A stretch of DNA of 64,000 nt, taken from positions 248,001 to 312,000 of the forward strand of contig NZ_JBIGHW010000001.1 in NCBI RefSeq assembly GCF_043555875.1, written 5' to 3'. This document shows positions 25,355 through 33,909 of this stretch, one piece after another. This DNA comes from Pelomonas margarita. Lineage in GTDB: Bacteria > Pseudomonadota > Gammaproteobacteria > Burkholderiales > Burkholderiaceae_C. The notes under the pieces are model-generated. The model saw only the letters and a list, made by a program, of their open reading frames with translations. It ran no database searches and was not told the DNA's origin. Both the position numbers and the translations under genes were made by a program. Position 1 is the stretch's first letter. The number at the start of each line of letters is the position of its first letter.

Positions 25355-25885
25355 TCACGCGCAATCCCACCCCAGCCGCACCACCCCGCAGTGCCGGCAC
25401 ACGAACTTGTAAAACGCGTTGTCGCCGGCCGGCTCATAGTCGCGCGTGGCGGCGTCCCATTGCTTGGCGGTCTTGCCGTAACGCTGCATCCAGTCGGCCT
25501 TCACAGCGTCGCTGGCGTCCTCCACGTCGTCTTCCGACGCGTCGCCATGGAACTCGCAGGCGTCGTTGCAGTGCGCGAGCCACTCCTCCTGCTGCCAGCA
25601 GGAATAGCCCGGCGTGCGCTGGCTCACCTCGTCGATGACGTCGGCCGCCACGCCGGCCTGTTGCAGGGGTGCGGGGTCGGAGAAGCTGGCGCCCAGCTTC
25701 GCTGCGGCCGAGCCGTCGGCGATGCACCAGGGGCACAGCTTCTCGTCCAGGTCGGTCGTCGCGTAGACAGGCTGCACGTAGACGAAGCCGCGCGGCTCGC
25801 CACAGCAGGCGCAGGTGATGGGGCGGGGCTCGATAGCGCCGGTGGCCAGGGGGTCGGGGTGGTAGCGGAAGGTGGGCAGGTCCAT
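25355..25885 (-). CDS. CbrC/UPF0167 family protein
   Basis: 176-aa cytoplasmic protein related to E. coli CbrC (YieJ). The start MDLPTFRYHPDPLATGAI is typical, followed by Cys pairs CACCGEPRGFVY, LCPWCIADGSAAAKLGASF and a C-terminal VCRHCGVVRLGWDCA, all likely metal-binding. Biochemical role unknown; E. coli CbrC has been linked to colicin E2 tolerance. It marks the return to high-G+C chromosome after the island. The 226-bp gap between it and mrr holds only a small hairpin near 25323-25338. Confidence 0.85.
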   Translation of the reverse strand: MDLPTFRYHPDPLATGAIEPRPITCACCGEPRGFVYVQPVYATTDLDEKLCPWCIADGSAAAKLGASFSDPAPLQQAGVAADVIDEVSQRTPGYSCWQQEEWLAHCNDACEFHGDASEDDVEDASDAVKADWMQRYGKTAKQWDAATRDYEPAGDNAFYKFVCRHCGVVRLGWDCA

Positions 25886-26032
25886 GCCGCCACGCTAACA
25901 GACCCGGCCCACCGCTCGGGTACGCTTGCACAGGGCCGTGTAGTTCGGCGGGCCCGCGATGCAGCGGCCGGCGGCGCGTGAGGCGCATTCGCGTTGTGCC
26001 ACCGGTCCATGTCTTTCTGGAGCACCGTGCCC

Positions 26033-26656
26033 ATGTCGTCTCGCCGTCACTCGTTGCTGGGTCTGCTGGCCGTGCTGAGCCATCCCCAGGCCCGTGCCCA
26101 CGCCGCGCAGCCGCGTGCGGCATCGGGATCGGCATTGCTGGTCGTGGACGCGCAGGTGGGGTTGCTGTCCAGCGTTTGGCAGGCCGAGCGGGTGGCCGCC
26201 CATCTTCGAGAGCTGGTCGCCAGGGCCCGCGCGGCTGGTGCGCCGGTCTTGTGGGTGCAGCATGCCGATGCGGAGCTGCCTTACGGGTCGGACCGCTGGC
26301 AGCTGGCGCCGGGCTTCGTGCCGGCGCCGGCCGAGACGGTGGTGCACAAGCAGTACAACTCGGCCTTCGCCCGCACCGATCTGGACGCGCGGCTCAAGGC
26401 GCTCGGCGTGTCGCGCCTCGTGCTGGCAGGCGTGGCCAGCAACTGGTGCATCCGCGCCACTGCCTACGCAGCGGTGGACCGCGGCTATCACCTGACGCTG
26501 GTGGGCGACGCGCATTCGACCGAGGCTATCCCCGTGCCGGGCGGCAAGGACGTGCCGGCCGAGGCCATCATCACGGACCTGAACACCGTCTTTGAATGGC
26601 TCAGCGTGCCGGACGTGCGCACCGAGGTGCGCACGTCGGCGACCGTGGCCTTCTGA
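26033..26656 (+). CDS. Exported isochorismatase-like cysteine hydrolase
   Basis: 207 aa from ATG 26033, chosen because GGAG (26019-26022) lies 10 nt upstream and it gives MSSRRHSLLGLLAVLS, a leader with a twin-arginine-like RR. The catalytic triad of the family is visible: Asp in LLVVDAQVG, Lys in VVHKQYNSAF, Cys in ASNWCIRATAY. Family members hydrolyse small amides or vinyl ethers (nicotinamidase, isochorismatase); the substrate cannot be told. Not obviously part of the glycan pathway although it lies inside the locus. Confidence 0.85.
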   Translation: MSSRRHSLLGLLAVLSHPQARAHAAQPRAASGSALLVVDAQVGLLSSVWQAERVAAHLRELVARARAAGAPVLWVQHADAELPYGSDRWQLAPGFVPAPAETVVHKQYNSAFARTDLDARLKALGVSRLVLAGVASNWCIRATAYAAVDRGYHLTLVGDAHSTEAIPVPGGKDVPAEAIITDLNTVFEWLSVPDVRTEVRTSATVAF

Positions 26657-26665
26657 GGCGCGCGC

Positions 26666-28051
26666 TTAGCGCCCCGCGCGCTCGCGCAGGAAGTCGGCAT
26701 ATGCCAGCGCGCTGCGCTTGAGCGTGCGCTGCTGCGTCTCGAAGTCCACATGCACGAGGCCGAAGCGGCGTTCGTAGCCGAAGGCCCATTCGAAGTTGTC
26801 CATCAGCGACCAGACGAAATAGCCGCGCACGTCCACGCCGTTGGCCATCGCCCGCGAGCAGGCCGCGAAGTGGCGCTTCAGGTAGGACTGGCGCTGCAGG
26901 TCGTCTACCTGGCCAGAGGCGTCCACGCCGTCGTGGCTGGACATGCCGTTCTCAGTCACGTACAGCGGCGGCAGGTTGGGGTAGTCACGCTTGAAGGCCT
27001 CGAACAGGTCCTGCATGCCTTGCGGGTAGACCTCCCAGTCCATCGTCGTGCGCTCCACGCCCTCGTGGCGCACCCAGGCTATGGTGTCCGCGCCTTTGGA
27101 GCGCAGTACGGCGCGGCTGTAGAAGTTGATGCCGAGGTAGTCGATGGGGCGGCCAATGACGTCCATGTCGCCGTCCAGTACCAGTGGCTCGCAGCCCTTC
27201 CACAGCCGCCAAAGGTCGGCGGGGTACTCGCCCTTGAGCAGTGGATCCAGCACCCAGCGGTTCTGGTAGGTCTCGAACAGCGAGGCAGCGTCGCGGTCCT
27301 CGGCCGTGTCGCTGTCGGCATAGCCCGGCGCGCAGTTGGCGACAATGCCGTGCAGCGCCTGCGGCGCGTTGGCGCGCAGTGCCGGCAGCGCCAGGCCGTG
27401 GCCTAACAGCAGGTGGTGCATGGCCTGTGCGGCCCAGCGGTTGCTCTTCAGGCCCGGCGCATGGTGGCCGTCGCCGTAGCCGAGGTAGGCCGAGCACCAG
27501 GGTTCGTTGTGCGTGGTCCACGCCGCCACGTCGCCATGGCCGGCGAGCTTACGGCTCATCAGGTCGGCGTAGTCGGCGAAGCGGTAGGCGGTCTCGCGAT
27601 TGAGCCAGCCACCCTTGTCTTCGAGGTGTTGCGGCAGGTCCCAGTGGTACAGCGTGACGAAGGCCTTGATGCCGCGCTCGCCCAGACCGTCCAGCAGGCG
27701 CTTGTAGAAGGCTATGCCTTTCGCGTTGGGCTGGCCGGCGGCGTCCATCACGCGCGGCCAGGCGATGGAGAAGCGATAGGCGTCGACGCCCAGGCGCTGC
27801 AGGATGTCCAGGTCTTCGTCGAGGCGGTGGTAATGGTCGCAGGCGATGTCGCCGTTCTCGCCGCGCAGTACCTTGCCAGGCGTCGCGCAGAAGCGGTCCC
27901 AGATGGACTCGAGCCGGCCGTCCGTGTGGGTGGCGCCTTCGATCTGGTACGAGGACGTGCCGCAGCCGAACACGAAGTCGCGGCTGCGCATGGGCGAGTC
28001 GGCCGGCGGGGCGATGAGGTCGGCGAGCGAGGCGGGGTGGGTCTGGGCCAT
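26666..28051 (-). CDS. GH1 beta-glucosidase
   Basis: 461 aa, no signal peptide, cytoplasmic. GH1 landmarks: FVFGCGTSSYQIEGA, acid/base Glu183 in TTHNEPWC, nucleophile Glu367 in LYVTENGM, and WSLMDNFEWAFGYERRFGLVHVD. It removes terminal glucose (or mannose) from beta-1,4-linked oligosaccharides, complementing the GH2 beta-mannosidase on glucomannan fragments. It follows the fructokinase gene by 19 bp in the same direction, forming a two-gene operon behind the operator at 29050. Confidence 0.95.
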   Translation of the reverse strand: MAQTHPASLADLIAPPADSPMRSRDFVFGCGTSSYQIEGATHTDGRLESIWDRFCATPGKVLRGENGDIACDHYHRLDEDLDILQRLGVDAYRFSIAWPRVMDAAGQPNAKGIAFYKRLLDGLGERGIKAFVTLYHWDLPQHLEDKGGWLNRETAYRFADYADLMSRKLAGHGDVAAWTTHNEPWCSAYLGYGDGHHAPGLKSNRWAAQAMHHLLLGHGLALPALRANAPQALHGIVANCAPGYADSDTAEDRDAASLFETYQNRWVLDPLLKGEYPADLWRLWKGCEPLVLDGDMDVIGRPIDYLGINFYSRAVLRSKGADTIAWVRHEGVERTTMDWEVYPQGMQDLFEAFKRDYPNLPPLYVTENGMSSHDGVDASGQVDDLQRQSYLKRHFAACSRAMANGVDVRGYFVWSLMDNFEWAFGYERRFGLVHVDFETQQRTLKRSALAYADFLRERAGR

Positions 28052-28070
28052 GTCGAGGGGGTGGGCAGGG

Positions 28071-29009
28071 TCAAGGGGAGGGCGGCAGCGCCTGCAGGGC
28101 GTCGCGCCACGGGGTCAGGGCTTGCGGCTGGGCCGGCAGGGGCCCGCGCACGCCACAGATGAAGGCGGCATAGCGGTTGGCCAGCGACAGCGTCGCGGCC
28201 AGATCGCGCCGCAGCGCCAGGCCGGCCAGCAGCAGGGCCGTGAAGGCATCGCCCGCGCCGACGGTGTCCACCAGCGCAGGCTGGGGCTCACCCGGGCCGT
28301 GCGCCAGCACCGTGCCGCCGGGGCCGTAGAAGCGCCAGCCGTCGGCGCCCAGCGTCAGCACCAGGCGCTGCAGCGCGAAGCGGTCCATCAGCGCTGCGAC
28401 CTGGCGGGCTTCCTGGTCTGCTGTCGGGCTGTTGGGCAGGTCGAACCACGCGGCCAGCCGGGCGAGTTCGTCGTCGTTGACCTTGAGCCAGTCGGCCAGC
28501 ATCAGCGACTCGGCGGCGAACAGCGCGTCGTCGGTGCCAGGGCGCAGGTTGAGGTCCAGCAAGCGCAGGCCGGTGAAGGGCTTGACCAACGCGCGCAGCG
28601 TGGCGCGCGAGGCCGGGTGGCGCTGCGCGAGGCTGCCGAAGTACAGCACTTCAGCCGGCGCGCCAACCAGCGCGGCGCGGGCGGCGGGCAGATCCAAGTG
28701 GTCCCAGGCGGCGTCGGCGTGGATCTCGAAGCGGTGACCACCACTGGGGTGCTCGTGCACACTGACGCGGCCGGTGTCGCGCACGGCATCGCGCTGCAGG
28801 CCGCCGAGGCCCAGGCCGTAGTTAGCGGCACTGTCCAGCACCCGCCGGCCGTTGTCATCGGTGGCGCCGATGCGGCTGATGAACAGTGTGTCGGCGCCCA
28901 GTGCCGCCAGTGAGCGCGCCACATTGAAGGGCGCACCACCGGCCACCGGGCCGTCATGGAATTCGTCCACCAGGGCTTCACCCAGGACGGCAAGGGAGCG
29001 GGAAGGCAT
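28071..29009 (-). CDS. PfkB-family sugar kinase, probable fructokinase
   Basis: 312 aa. The PfkB ribokinase fold has GGAPFNVARSLAALGAD near the N-terminus and the C-terminal ATP/anion-hole signature DTVGAGDAFTALLLAGLAL with catalytic Asp. The start LAVLGEALVDEFHDG..GGAPFN is fructokinase-like. In this locus it would phosphorylate fructose produced from mannose by the AGE-family isomerase, giving fructose-6-phosphate; that pairing is inference. First gene of the kinase-GH1 operon. Confidence 0.88.
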   Translation of the reverse strand: MPSRSLAVLGEALVDEFHDGPVAGGAPFNVARSLAALGADTLFISRIGATDDNGRRVLDSAANYGLGLGGLQRDAVRDTGRVSVHEHPSGGHRFEIHADAAWDHLDLPAARAALVGAPAEVLYFGSLAQRHPASRATLRALVKPFTGLRLLDLNLRPGTDDALFAAESLMLADWLKVNDDELARLAAWFDLPNSPTADQEARQVAALMDRFALQRLVLTLGADGWRFYGPGGTVLAHGPGEPQPALVDTVGAGDAFTALLLAGLALRRDLAATLSLANRYAAFICGVRGPLPAQPQALTPWRDALQALPPSP

Positions 29010-29049
29010 GCGCTGAAGGTGCGGGAATGAAATTGCTGCCGCAACAATA

Positions 29050-29066
29050 ATTGTTTAGTGAACAAT
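29050..29066. promoter_or_regulatory. Operator ATTGTTTAGTGAACAAT between fructokinase and LacI genes
   Basis: Inverted repeat ATTGTT..AACAAT containing GTTTAGTGAAC (29053-29063), one mismatch from the GTTTA-S-TAAAC palindrome. It lies 41 bp upstream of the fructokinase ATG. A matching half-site CACTAAACAA is at 29179-29188, just before the LacI-type gene, suggesting autoregulation as well. Confidence 0.65.
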
Positions 29067-29205
29067 CGGCAACGGGGTGATCCCGCGCGGCCGAGTTGCT
29101 GGGGCGCGTTGGCGAGGAACACCCGGGTTACAGGCGGCTCCCTGGAGGCGCGGTGCCACAATCACGCCGGTATCGAGGCACTAAACAACAGCTGGAGTTC
29201 GCGGC

Positions 29206-30258
29206 ATGGCCGACAAACGAGGGGTGACGATTCGCGAGCTTGCGCAGGCCGCCGGGGTGTCCATCGGTACCGTGTCGCGCGCGCTCAAGGGTCAGCCGGG
29301 CCTGTCGGAGCAGACGCGTTCCCAGGTGCTGGAGGTGGCTGGGCAACTCGGCTACGACACCGCCAAGCTGCGCACCGGCAAGCCGCGGCGCATGCTGTTC
29401 CTGTACAGCCGCAGCATCGGCTCGCTGGCCACCAACCCCTTCTATTCCTACGTGCTGCATGGCGCCGAGACGGCCTGTCGCGAGGCCGGCGTGCCACTGA
29501 GCATCATGTCGGTGTTGGGCGGCGAGGACATCGCCGGCTTGGTGCGACGGCACGAGGCGGACGCGCTGCTGGTGGCCGGCTACATCGAGCTGGAGGCGAT
29601 GGAGGCGGTGCGGCGTTGCGAGTTGCCGCTGGTGCTGGTGGACCACTTCTACCCCGGCGTGCGCTGCGTCAACGACGACAACCTGCGCGGCGGCTGGCTG
29701 GCTACGCAGCATCTGCTGGACGGACAGGCCCAGCGCATCGCGGCCATCTTCGGCCCCATGGTGCATTACTCGGTGTCGCTGCGCGCCAAGGGCTTCCGGC
29801 GTGCGCTGTTCGAGGCAGGGCGGCTTTTCGACCCTGACTACGAGGTGGTGCTGGACCCGTCGCTGGAATACCGCGACGCCGGACGCGACGCGATGCGCCG
29901 CCTGCTGGAGTTGCCCAACCCGCCGGACGCGGTGTTCGCCTACAACGACTCCACGGCCATGACGGCCATCGAGTACTGCCTGGAGCGCGGCCTGCGTGTG
30001 CCACAGGACATCCGCTTCGTCGGCTATGACGACATCGAGGCTGCCGCCCACTGCAAGCCGCCGCTGACCACGGTCAAGATGGACAAGGAAGCGCTCGGCC
30101 ATGTGGCGGCGCGAGCGCTGATCGAGGGCGATGTGGCGCCCAGCGAGGCGTCGCTGCCAGTGGAACTGGTGGTGCGGGAAAGCTCGCTCATGGCGGCGCC
30201 GGCGGCAGCAGCGGCGGCGCGCAAGTCGCGGCGCCAGGCGGCAGCGGCCTCCTCCTGA
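29206..30258 (+). CDS. LacI-family transcriptional regulator of the glycan locus
   Basis: 350 aa. HTH at residues about 6-27 (TIRELAQAAGVSIGTVSRALKG), followed by an unusually short hinge (GYDTAKLRTGK) and a periplasmic-binding-protein-like sugar-sensing domain (RRMLFLYSRSIGS.. through FAYNDSTAMTAIEYC and RFVGYDDIEAAAHCKPPLTTV). The C-terminus is an Ala/Arg tail. GGAG at 29194-29197 supports ATG 29206. It lies between two of the three GTTTA-S-TAAAC sites and is the obvious candidate to bind them; the ligand would be a manno- or galacto-oligosaccharide. Confidence 0.93.
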   Translation: MADKRGVTIRELAQAAGVSIGTVSRALKGQPGLSEQTRSQVLEVAGQLGYDTAKLRTGKPRRMLFLYSRSIGSLATNPFYSYVLHGAETACREAGVPLSIMSVLGGEDIAGLVRRHEADALLVAGYIELEAMEAVRRCELPLVLVDHFYPGVRCVNDDNLRGGWLATQHLLDGQAQRIAAIFGPMVHYSVSLRAKGFRRALFEAGRLFDPDYEVVLDPSLEYRDAGRDAMRRLLELPNPPDAVFAYNDSTAMTAIEYCLERGLRVPQDIRFVGYDDIEAAAHCKPPLTTVKMDKEALGHVAARALIEGDVAPSEASLPVELVVRESSLMAAPAAAAAARKSRRQAAAASS

Positions 30259-30354
30259 CCCGCTGATCTCTTGAGGCGCCGGCGCGGCAGGCCTCTCACC
30301 CTCTCAGGTCTTTCCCGCGTTCTATTGGTGTGGCGATCGAACGAAAATCTCCTT

Positions 30355-30365
30355 GTTTACTAAAA
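30355..30365. promoter_or_regulatory. Operator GTTTACTAAAA upstream of GPH permease and GH27 genes
   Basis: Matches GTTTACTAAAC at 13625 at 10 of 11 positions, and sits 46 bp before the permease ATG, where it could block transcription. Confidence 0.55.
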
Positions 30366-30411
30366 CGAGCTGTCCTGGCGCCATGACGCCGACGGCCAAG
30401 GAGACTTCGAC

Positions 30412-31905
30412 ATGCTTGCCAACAGCGATGGCGCCGCCGCGCCCCTGACGCCGCACGCCCTGCGCGCCGCCCGGCCGGCCGCGCAGCCGCCTGCGCCTGC
30501 CGACGCCGTGGACGACCGCGTGCCGATGGCGCAGAAGGTCGGTTTCGGGCTGGGCTCCTTCCACGACATGTGGGGCCACTGGCTCTACCAGTCGCTGGTG
30601 TTCCATGTGTTCAACATCGGCTTGGGCGTGGCGCCACAGCTGATCTCGATGGCCATGGGCATCAAGATCTTCGCGGATGCGGTGTCCGATGCGTTGTTCG
30701 GCTGGATCTCCGACAACACCCGCAGCCGCTGGGGGCGGCGGCGCCCCTTCATCCTCGTCGGCGGCATCCTGACGGGCATCGGCCTGCCGCTGCTGTTCGC
30801 CGTCGGGCGGGGCTGGAGCGACACCGAGTACTTCATCTTCCTGCTCGTCTCGACCTGCCTCTATGCGCCGGTGATGAGCTGCTTCGCGATGCCCTGGAAC
30901 AGCCTGGGCGCCGAACTCACGCCGGGCTACCACGAGCGCACGCGCGTGATGTCCATCAAGAACGCGATCCAGAAGATTCCCGAGCTGGGCATGTTCGTCG
31001 CCGCGCAGTTCACGACGCTGTGGTTCTTCCACGATGACAACGGTAAGCCCGACATCCTGCTGGGCGCTCAGGTCTACACCGCCATCCTGGGCGGCATCCT
31101 GGTGGTGCTGGCCATCGTCATCTTCTCGCTGACGCGCGAGCGCTACTACGAGAGCTTTGTCGCCCAGAGCCGCCAGCGCGTCCCGTTCAAGGACACGCTG
31201 TACCGCACGCTGAAGAACAAGCCCTTCCGCCTGATGCTGGGCACCATGCTGACCTACAACATGGCCACGGCCATGGTGGGGCTGCTGGGCTACTACGCGA
31301 CCGTCTACTACGTTTGCGGCGGCAACGTCGTGGAGGCCACCCAGTGGAACTCGCTGATGGGTGTGGCCGGCCTCGTCAGCGGCCTCGTCGGCATCGCCTT
31401 CGCGGGCTGGGTTGCCAAGGCTTACGGCAAGCGCAATGCACTGATGACGGTGCTCTGGCTGGGCATCGCCGCCTTCATCGGCGACTGGTTCTTCTACAAC
31501 CCGCAGCTGCCGTGGCTGCAGCTGTTCGCCAGCGGCGGCGTCGCCTTCATCGGCGCGGGCTTTTGGACCATCTACGGCTCGGCCATGGCCGACGTCATCG
31601 ACCACGACGAGCTCGCCACCGGCCAGCGCCGCGAGGGCTCGTTCGCGGCCTGCGGCTCCTGGATCAGCAAGGTCGGCCTGGCCCTGGGCAACAGCACCTC
31701 GGGCTGGGTGCTGGCCTTCACCGGCTTCGACGCCAAGCTGCCCGTGCAGGGCGAGGAGGCCATCTTCCTGATCCGCGTCTGCCTGTCCGGTATCCCCATC
31801 GTGGGCCTGCTGATCGCGCTGGTCGTCGTGTCGCGCTACTTTCTGACCGAGCAGCGCATGCAAGAAATCCGTGCTGCGCTTGAAGCCCGCCGCGGCACCG
31901 TCTAA
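30412..31905 (+). CDS. GPH-family sugar:cation symporter
   Basis: 497-aa inner-membrane transporter of the glycoside-pentoside-hexuronide group (MFS fold). About twelve hydrophobic spans; signature RSRWGRRRPFILVGG after the second to third span and FAMPWNSLGAELTPGYHERT. A hydrophilic Ala/Pro-rich N-terminus of about 40 residues precedes the first span. AAGGAG at 30398-30403, 8 nt upstream, fixes the ATG at 30412. Adjacent to alpha-galactosidase (17-bp gap), so galactosides, melibiose-like sugars or manno-oligosaccharides are likely cargo. Confidence 0.93.
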   Translation: MLANSDGAAAPLTPHALRAARPAAQPPAPADAVDDRVPMAQKVGFGLGSFHDMWGHWLYQSLVFHVFNIGLGVAPQLISMAMGIKIFADAVSDALFGWISDNTRSRWGRRRPFILVGGILTGIGLPLLFAVGRGWSDTEYFIFLLVSTCLYAPVMSCFAMPWNSLGAELTPGYHERTRVMSIKNAIQKIPELGMFVAAQFTTLWFFHDDNGKPDILLGAQVYTAILGGILVVLAIVIFSLTRERYYESFVAQSRQRVPFKDTLYRTLKNKPFRLMLGTMLTYNMATAMVGLLGYYATVYYVCGGNVVEATQWNSLMGVAGLVSGLVGIAFAGWVAKAYGKRNALMTVLWLGIAAFIGDWFFYNPQLPWLQLFASGGVAFIGAGFWTIYGSAMADVIDHDELATGQRREGSFAACGSWISKVGLALGNSTSGWVLAFTGFDAKLPVQGEEAIFLIRVCLSGIPIVGLLIALVVVSRYFLTEQRMQEIRAALEARRGTV

Positions 31906-31922
31906 CCCGAACGGAGTTCTCC

Positions 31923-33140
31923 ATGATGTTGTCCTGGCTGCGCCCAACGCTGCTGGCCCTACTGACCTGCGCAGCCGCCTCGGCCGTGCAGGCGCAGATC
32001 GGCCACGAGACCCTCAAGCTCGACGCCCCCAAGCCCAACCTCGCCCCCACGCCGCCCATGGGCTGGAATTCGTGGAACAAGTTCAAGTGCGACGTCAGCG
32101 AGAAGCTGATCCGCGAACAGGCCGACGCCATGGTGGGCTCTGGCATGAAGGCTGCCGGCTACCAGTACATCGTCATCGACGACTGCTGGCAGAAAAGCCG
32201 CGACGCCGACGGCAACATCCAGCCCGACCCCGAGCGCTTTCCCAGCGGCATGAAGGCGCTGGCCGACTACGTGCACAGCAAGGGGCTGAAGTTCGGCCTT
32301 TACTCCGACGCCGGCGCGCTGACCTGCGGCGGCCGGCCCGGCAGCGCCGGCCATGAGTTCCAGGACGCACGCCAGTACGCCAAGTGGGGCGTGGACTACC
32401 TCAAGTACGACTGGTGCCACACCGGCCCGCGCAACCCCGAAGCGGCTTACACGATCATGGCCAAGGCGCTGCGCGAGTCCGGTCGCGACATCGTGCTGTC
32501 CATCTGCGAATGGGGCAACAGCCGCCCCGGCCGCTGGGCCGCGCCGGTGGGCCACCTGTGGCGCACCACGGGTGACATCTGGGATGCCTGGAAGGGCAAG
32601 AAGGAGTGGTCGCACGGCATGCTGGACATCCTCGACATGAACGCCGACCTGTGGAGCGAGGCTGGTCCCAACGGCTGGAACGATCCCGACATGCTGGAAG
32701 TCGGCAACGGCGGCATGACGCACACCGAGTACGTCAGCCACTTCTCGCTGTGGGCCATGCTGGCCGCGCCGCTGATCGCCGGCAACGACATGGCCCGCAT
32801 GGACGAGCCTACCCGGCGCATCCTGACCAATGCCGAGGTCATCAAGGTTGACCAGGACCCTCTGGGCCGCCAGGGGCGGCGCATTTGGCGCCAGGGCGAT
32901 CTGGAGGTCTGGGTGCGCCCGCTGGCCGGCGGCGACCGTGCCGCCGTGCTGTTCAATCGCGGCGACAAGCCGGCCGACATGGCCGTGACCTGGGAGCAGA
33001 TCGACCTGCCGGCGCGGCTCAAGGCCGACGTGCTGGATCTGTGGTCGGGCAAGAAGACCCCGGCCGTCGCCGGGCGCCATGGCGGCACGGTGGCGCCGCA
33101 TGGCGTGCTGATGTTCCGCATCTCGCCCGTGACCCACTGA
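31923..33140 (+). CDS. Exported GH27 alpha-galactosidase
   Basis: 405 aa with a signal peptide (MMLSWLRPTLLALLTCAAASAVQAQ). GH27 clan-D barrel: PPMGWNSWNKFKCDVSE, IDDCWQ, nucleophile Asp163 in YLKYDWCH and acid/base Asp218 in WRTTGDIWD; also NDPDMLEVGNGGMTHTEY. The C-terminal beta-domain runs from about residue 310. It removes alpha-1,6-galactose side groups from galactomannan or galactoglucomannan, probably in the periplasm. Co-transcribed with the GPH permease. Confidence 0.95.
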   Translation: MMLSWLRPTLLALLTCAAASAVQAQIGHETLKLDAPKPNLAPTPPMGWNSWNKFKCDVSEKLIREQADAMVGSGMKAAGYQYIVIDDCWQKSRDADGNIQPDPERFPSGMKALADYVHSKGLKFGLYSDAGALTCGGRPGSAGHEFQDARQYAKWGVDYLKYDWCHTGPRNPEAAYTIMAKALRESGRDIVLSICEWGNSRPGRWAAPVGHLWRTTGDIWDAWKGKKEWSHGMLDILDMNADLWSEAGPNGWNDPDMLEVGNGGMTHTEYVSHFSLWAMLAAPLIAGNDMARMDEPTRRILTNAEVIKVDQDPLGRQGRRIWRQGDLEVWVRPLAGGDRAAVLFNRGDKPADMAVTWEQIDLPARLKADVLDLWSGKKTPAVAGRHGGTVAPHGVLMFRISPVTH

Positions 33141-33167
33141 CGTCCGCGGGCCGAGCGCCGGGCCTGT

Positions 33168-33809
33168 TCAATACCCCAACGTGAAGCGCGCGCGGCGGTG
33201 CTGCGGCGCTTCCAGCTCGTTGACGATGGCCGCGGCCAGGTCGGCCACGCTGATGCGGTTCACGCCCTGGCTGTCGAAAACTGGCGCTTCAGTGCCGAGG
33301 CGGAACTGGCCCGTGCGCGCGCCCGGCTGCAGTTCGATGGCGGGGGACACGAAGCTCCAGTCCAGCGTGCTGGTGTCGGCGCGCAGGCGGGTCAGAACCT
33401 CCCGTGCGGCCAGTGCGCCGGCCTTCCATTCCGCCGGGAAGTCGGGCGAATCCACCAGCTGCTGGCCCGGCGCGATGTAGAGGCTGCCTGCGCCGCCGAC
33501 AACGATCAGGCGCACGCCGGCCGTGCGGGCGGCTGCCGCGATCGCATCGCTGCCGCGCAGGAAGTCGGCATGCAGCTGCGGGTTGGCCCAGCCGGCGTTG
33601 AAGGCGCTCACCACCGCGTCCACACCGGCCAGCTCGGTCGCCAGGTCGCCGCCGGCCAGCACGTCCACCGAGCGCACCGTCAGCCCGGCGCGCGTCGCCA
33701 GCTTGGCCGCGTCGCGCTGCAGCGCGCGCACCGTGTGGGCGCGGCCCAGCAGTTCTTCCAGCACGGCCTGGCCGACAAAGCCGGTGGCGCCGATCAGGGC
33801 GATGTTCAT
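33168..33809 (-). CDS. NAD(P)-binding (NmrA/YwnB-like) oxidoreductase
   Basis: 213 aa. Rossmann start MNIALIGATGFVGQAVLEELL, with VDVLAGGDLATELAGVDAVVSAF and LIVVGGAGSLYIAPGQQLVDSPDFP typical of the YwnB/YesF-like atypical SDR group. ATG 33809 is chosen for the glycine-rich start and GGAGA 6-7 nt upstream. Divergent from the LysR gene that follows, its probable regulator. Confidence 0.87.
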   Translation of the reverse strand: MNIALIGATGFVGQAVLEELLGRAHTVRALQRDAAKLATRAGLTVRSVDVLAGGDLATELAGVDAVVSAFNAGWANPQLHADFLRGSDAIAAAARTAGVRLIVVGGAGSLYIAPGQQLVDSPDFPAEWKAGALAAREVLTRLRADTSTLDWSFVSPAIELQPGARTGQFRLGTEAPVFDSQGVNRISVADLAAAIVNELEAPQHRRARFTLGY

Positions 33810-33909
33810 GGGGTTCTCCAGTCGAGGGGTTGCGATGGCGACCATTGTTTCGGCTTCACAATGCGTCGATAAGCCGGCCTTCAGTACCTGCACTGTTTAG
33901 AAGAACTTC

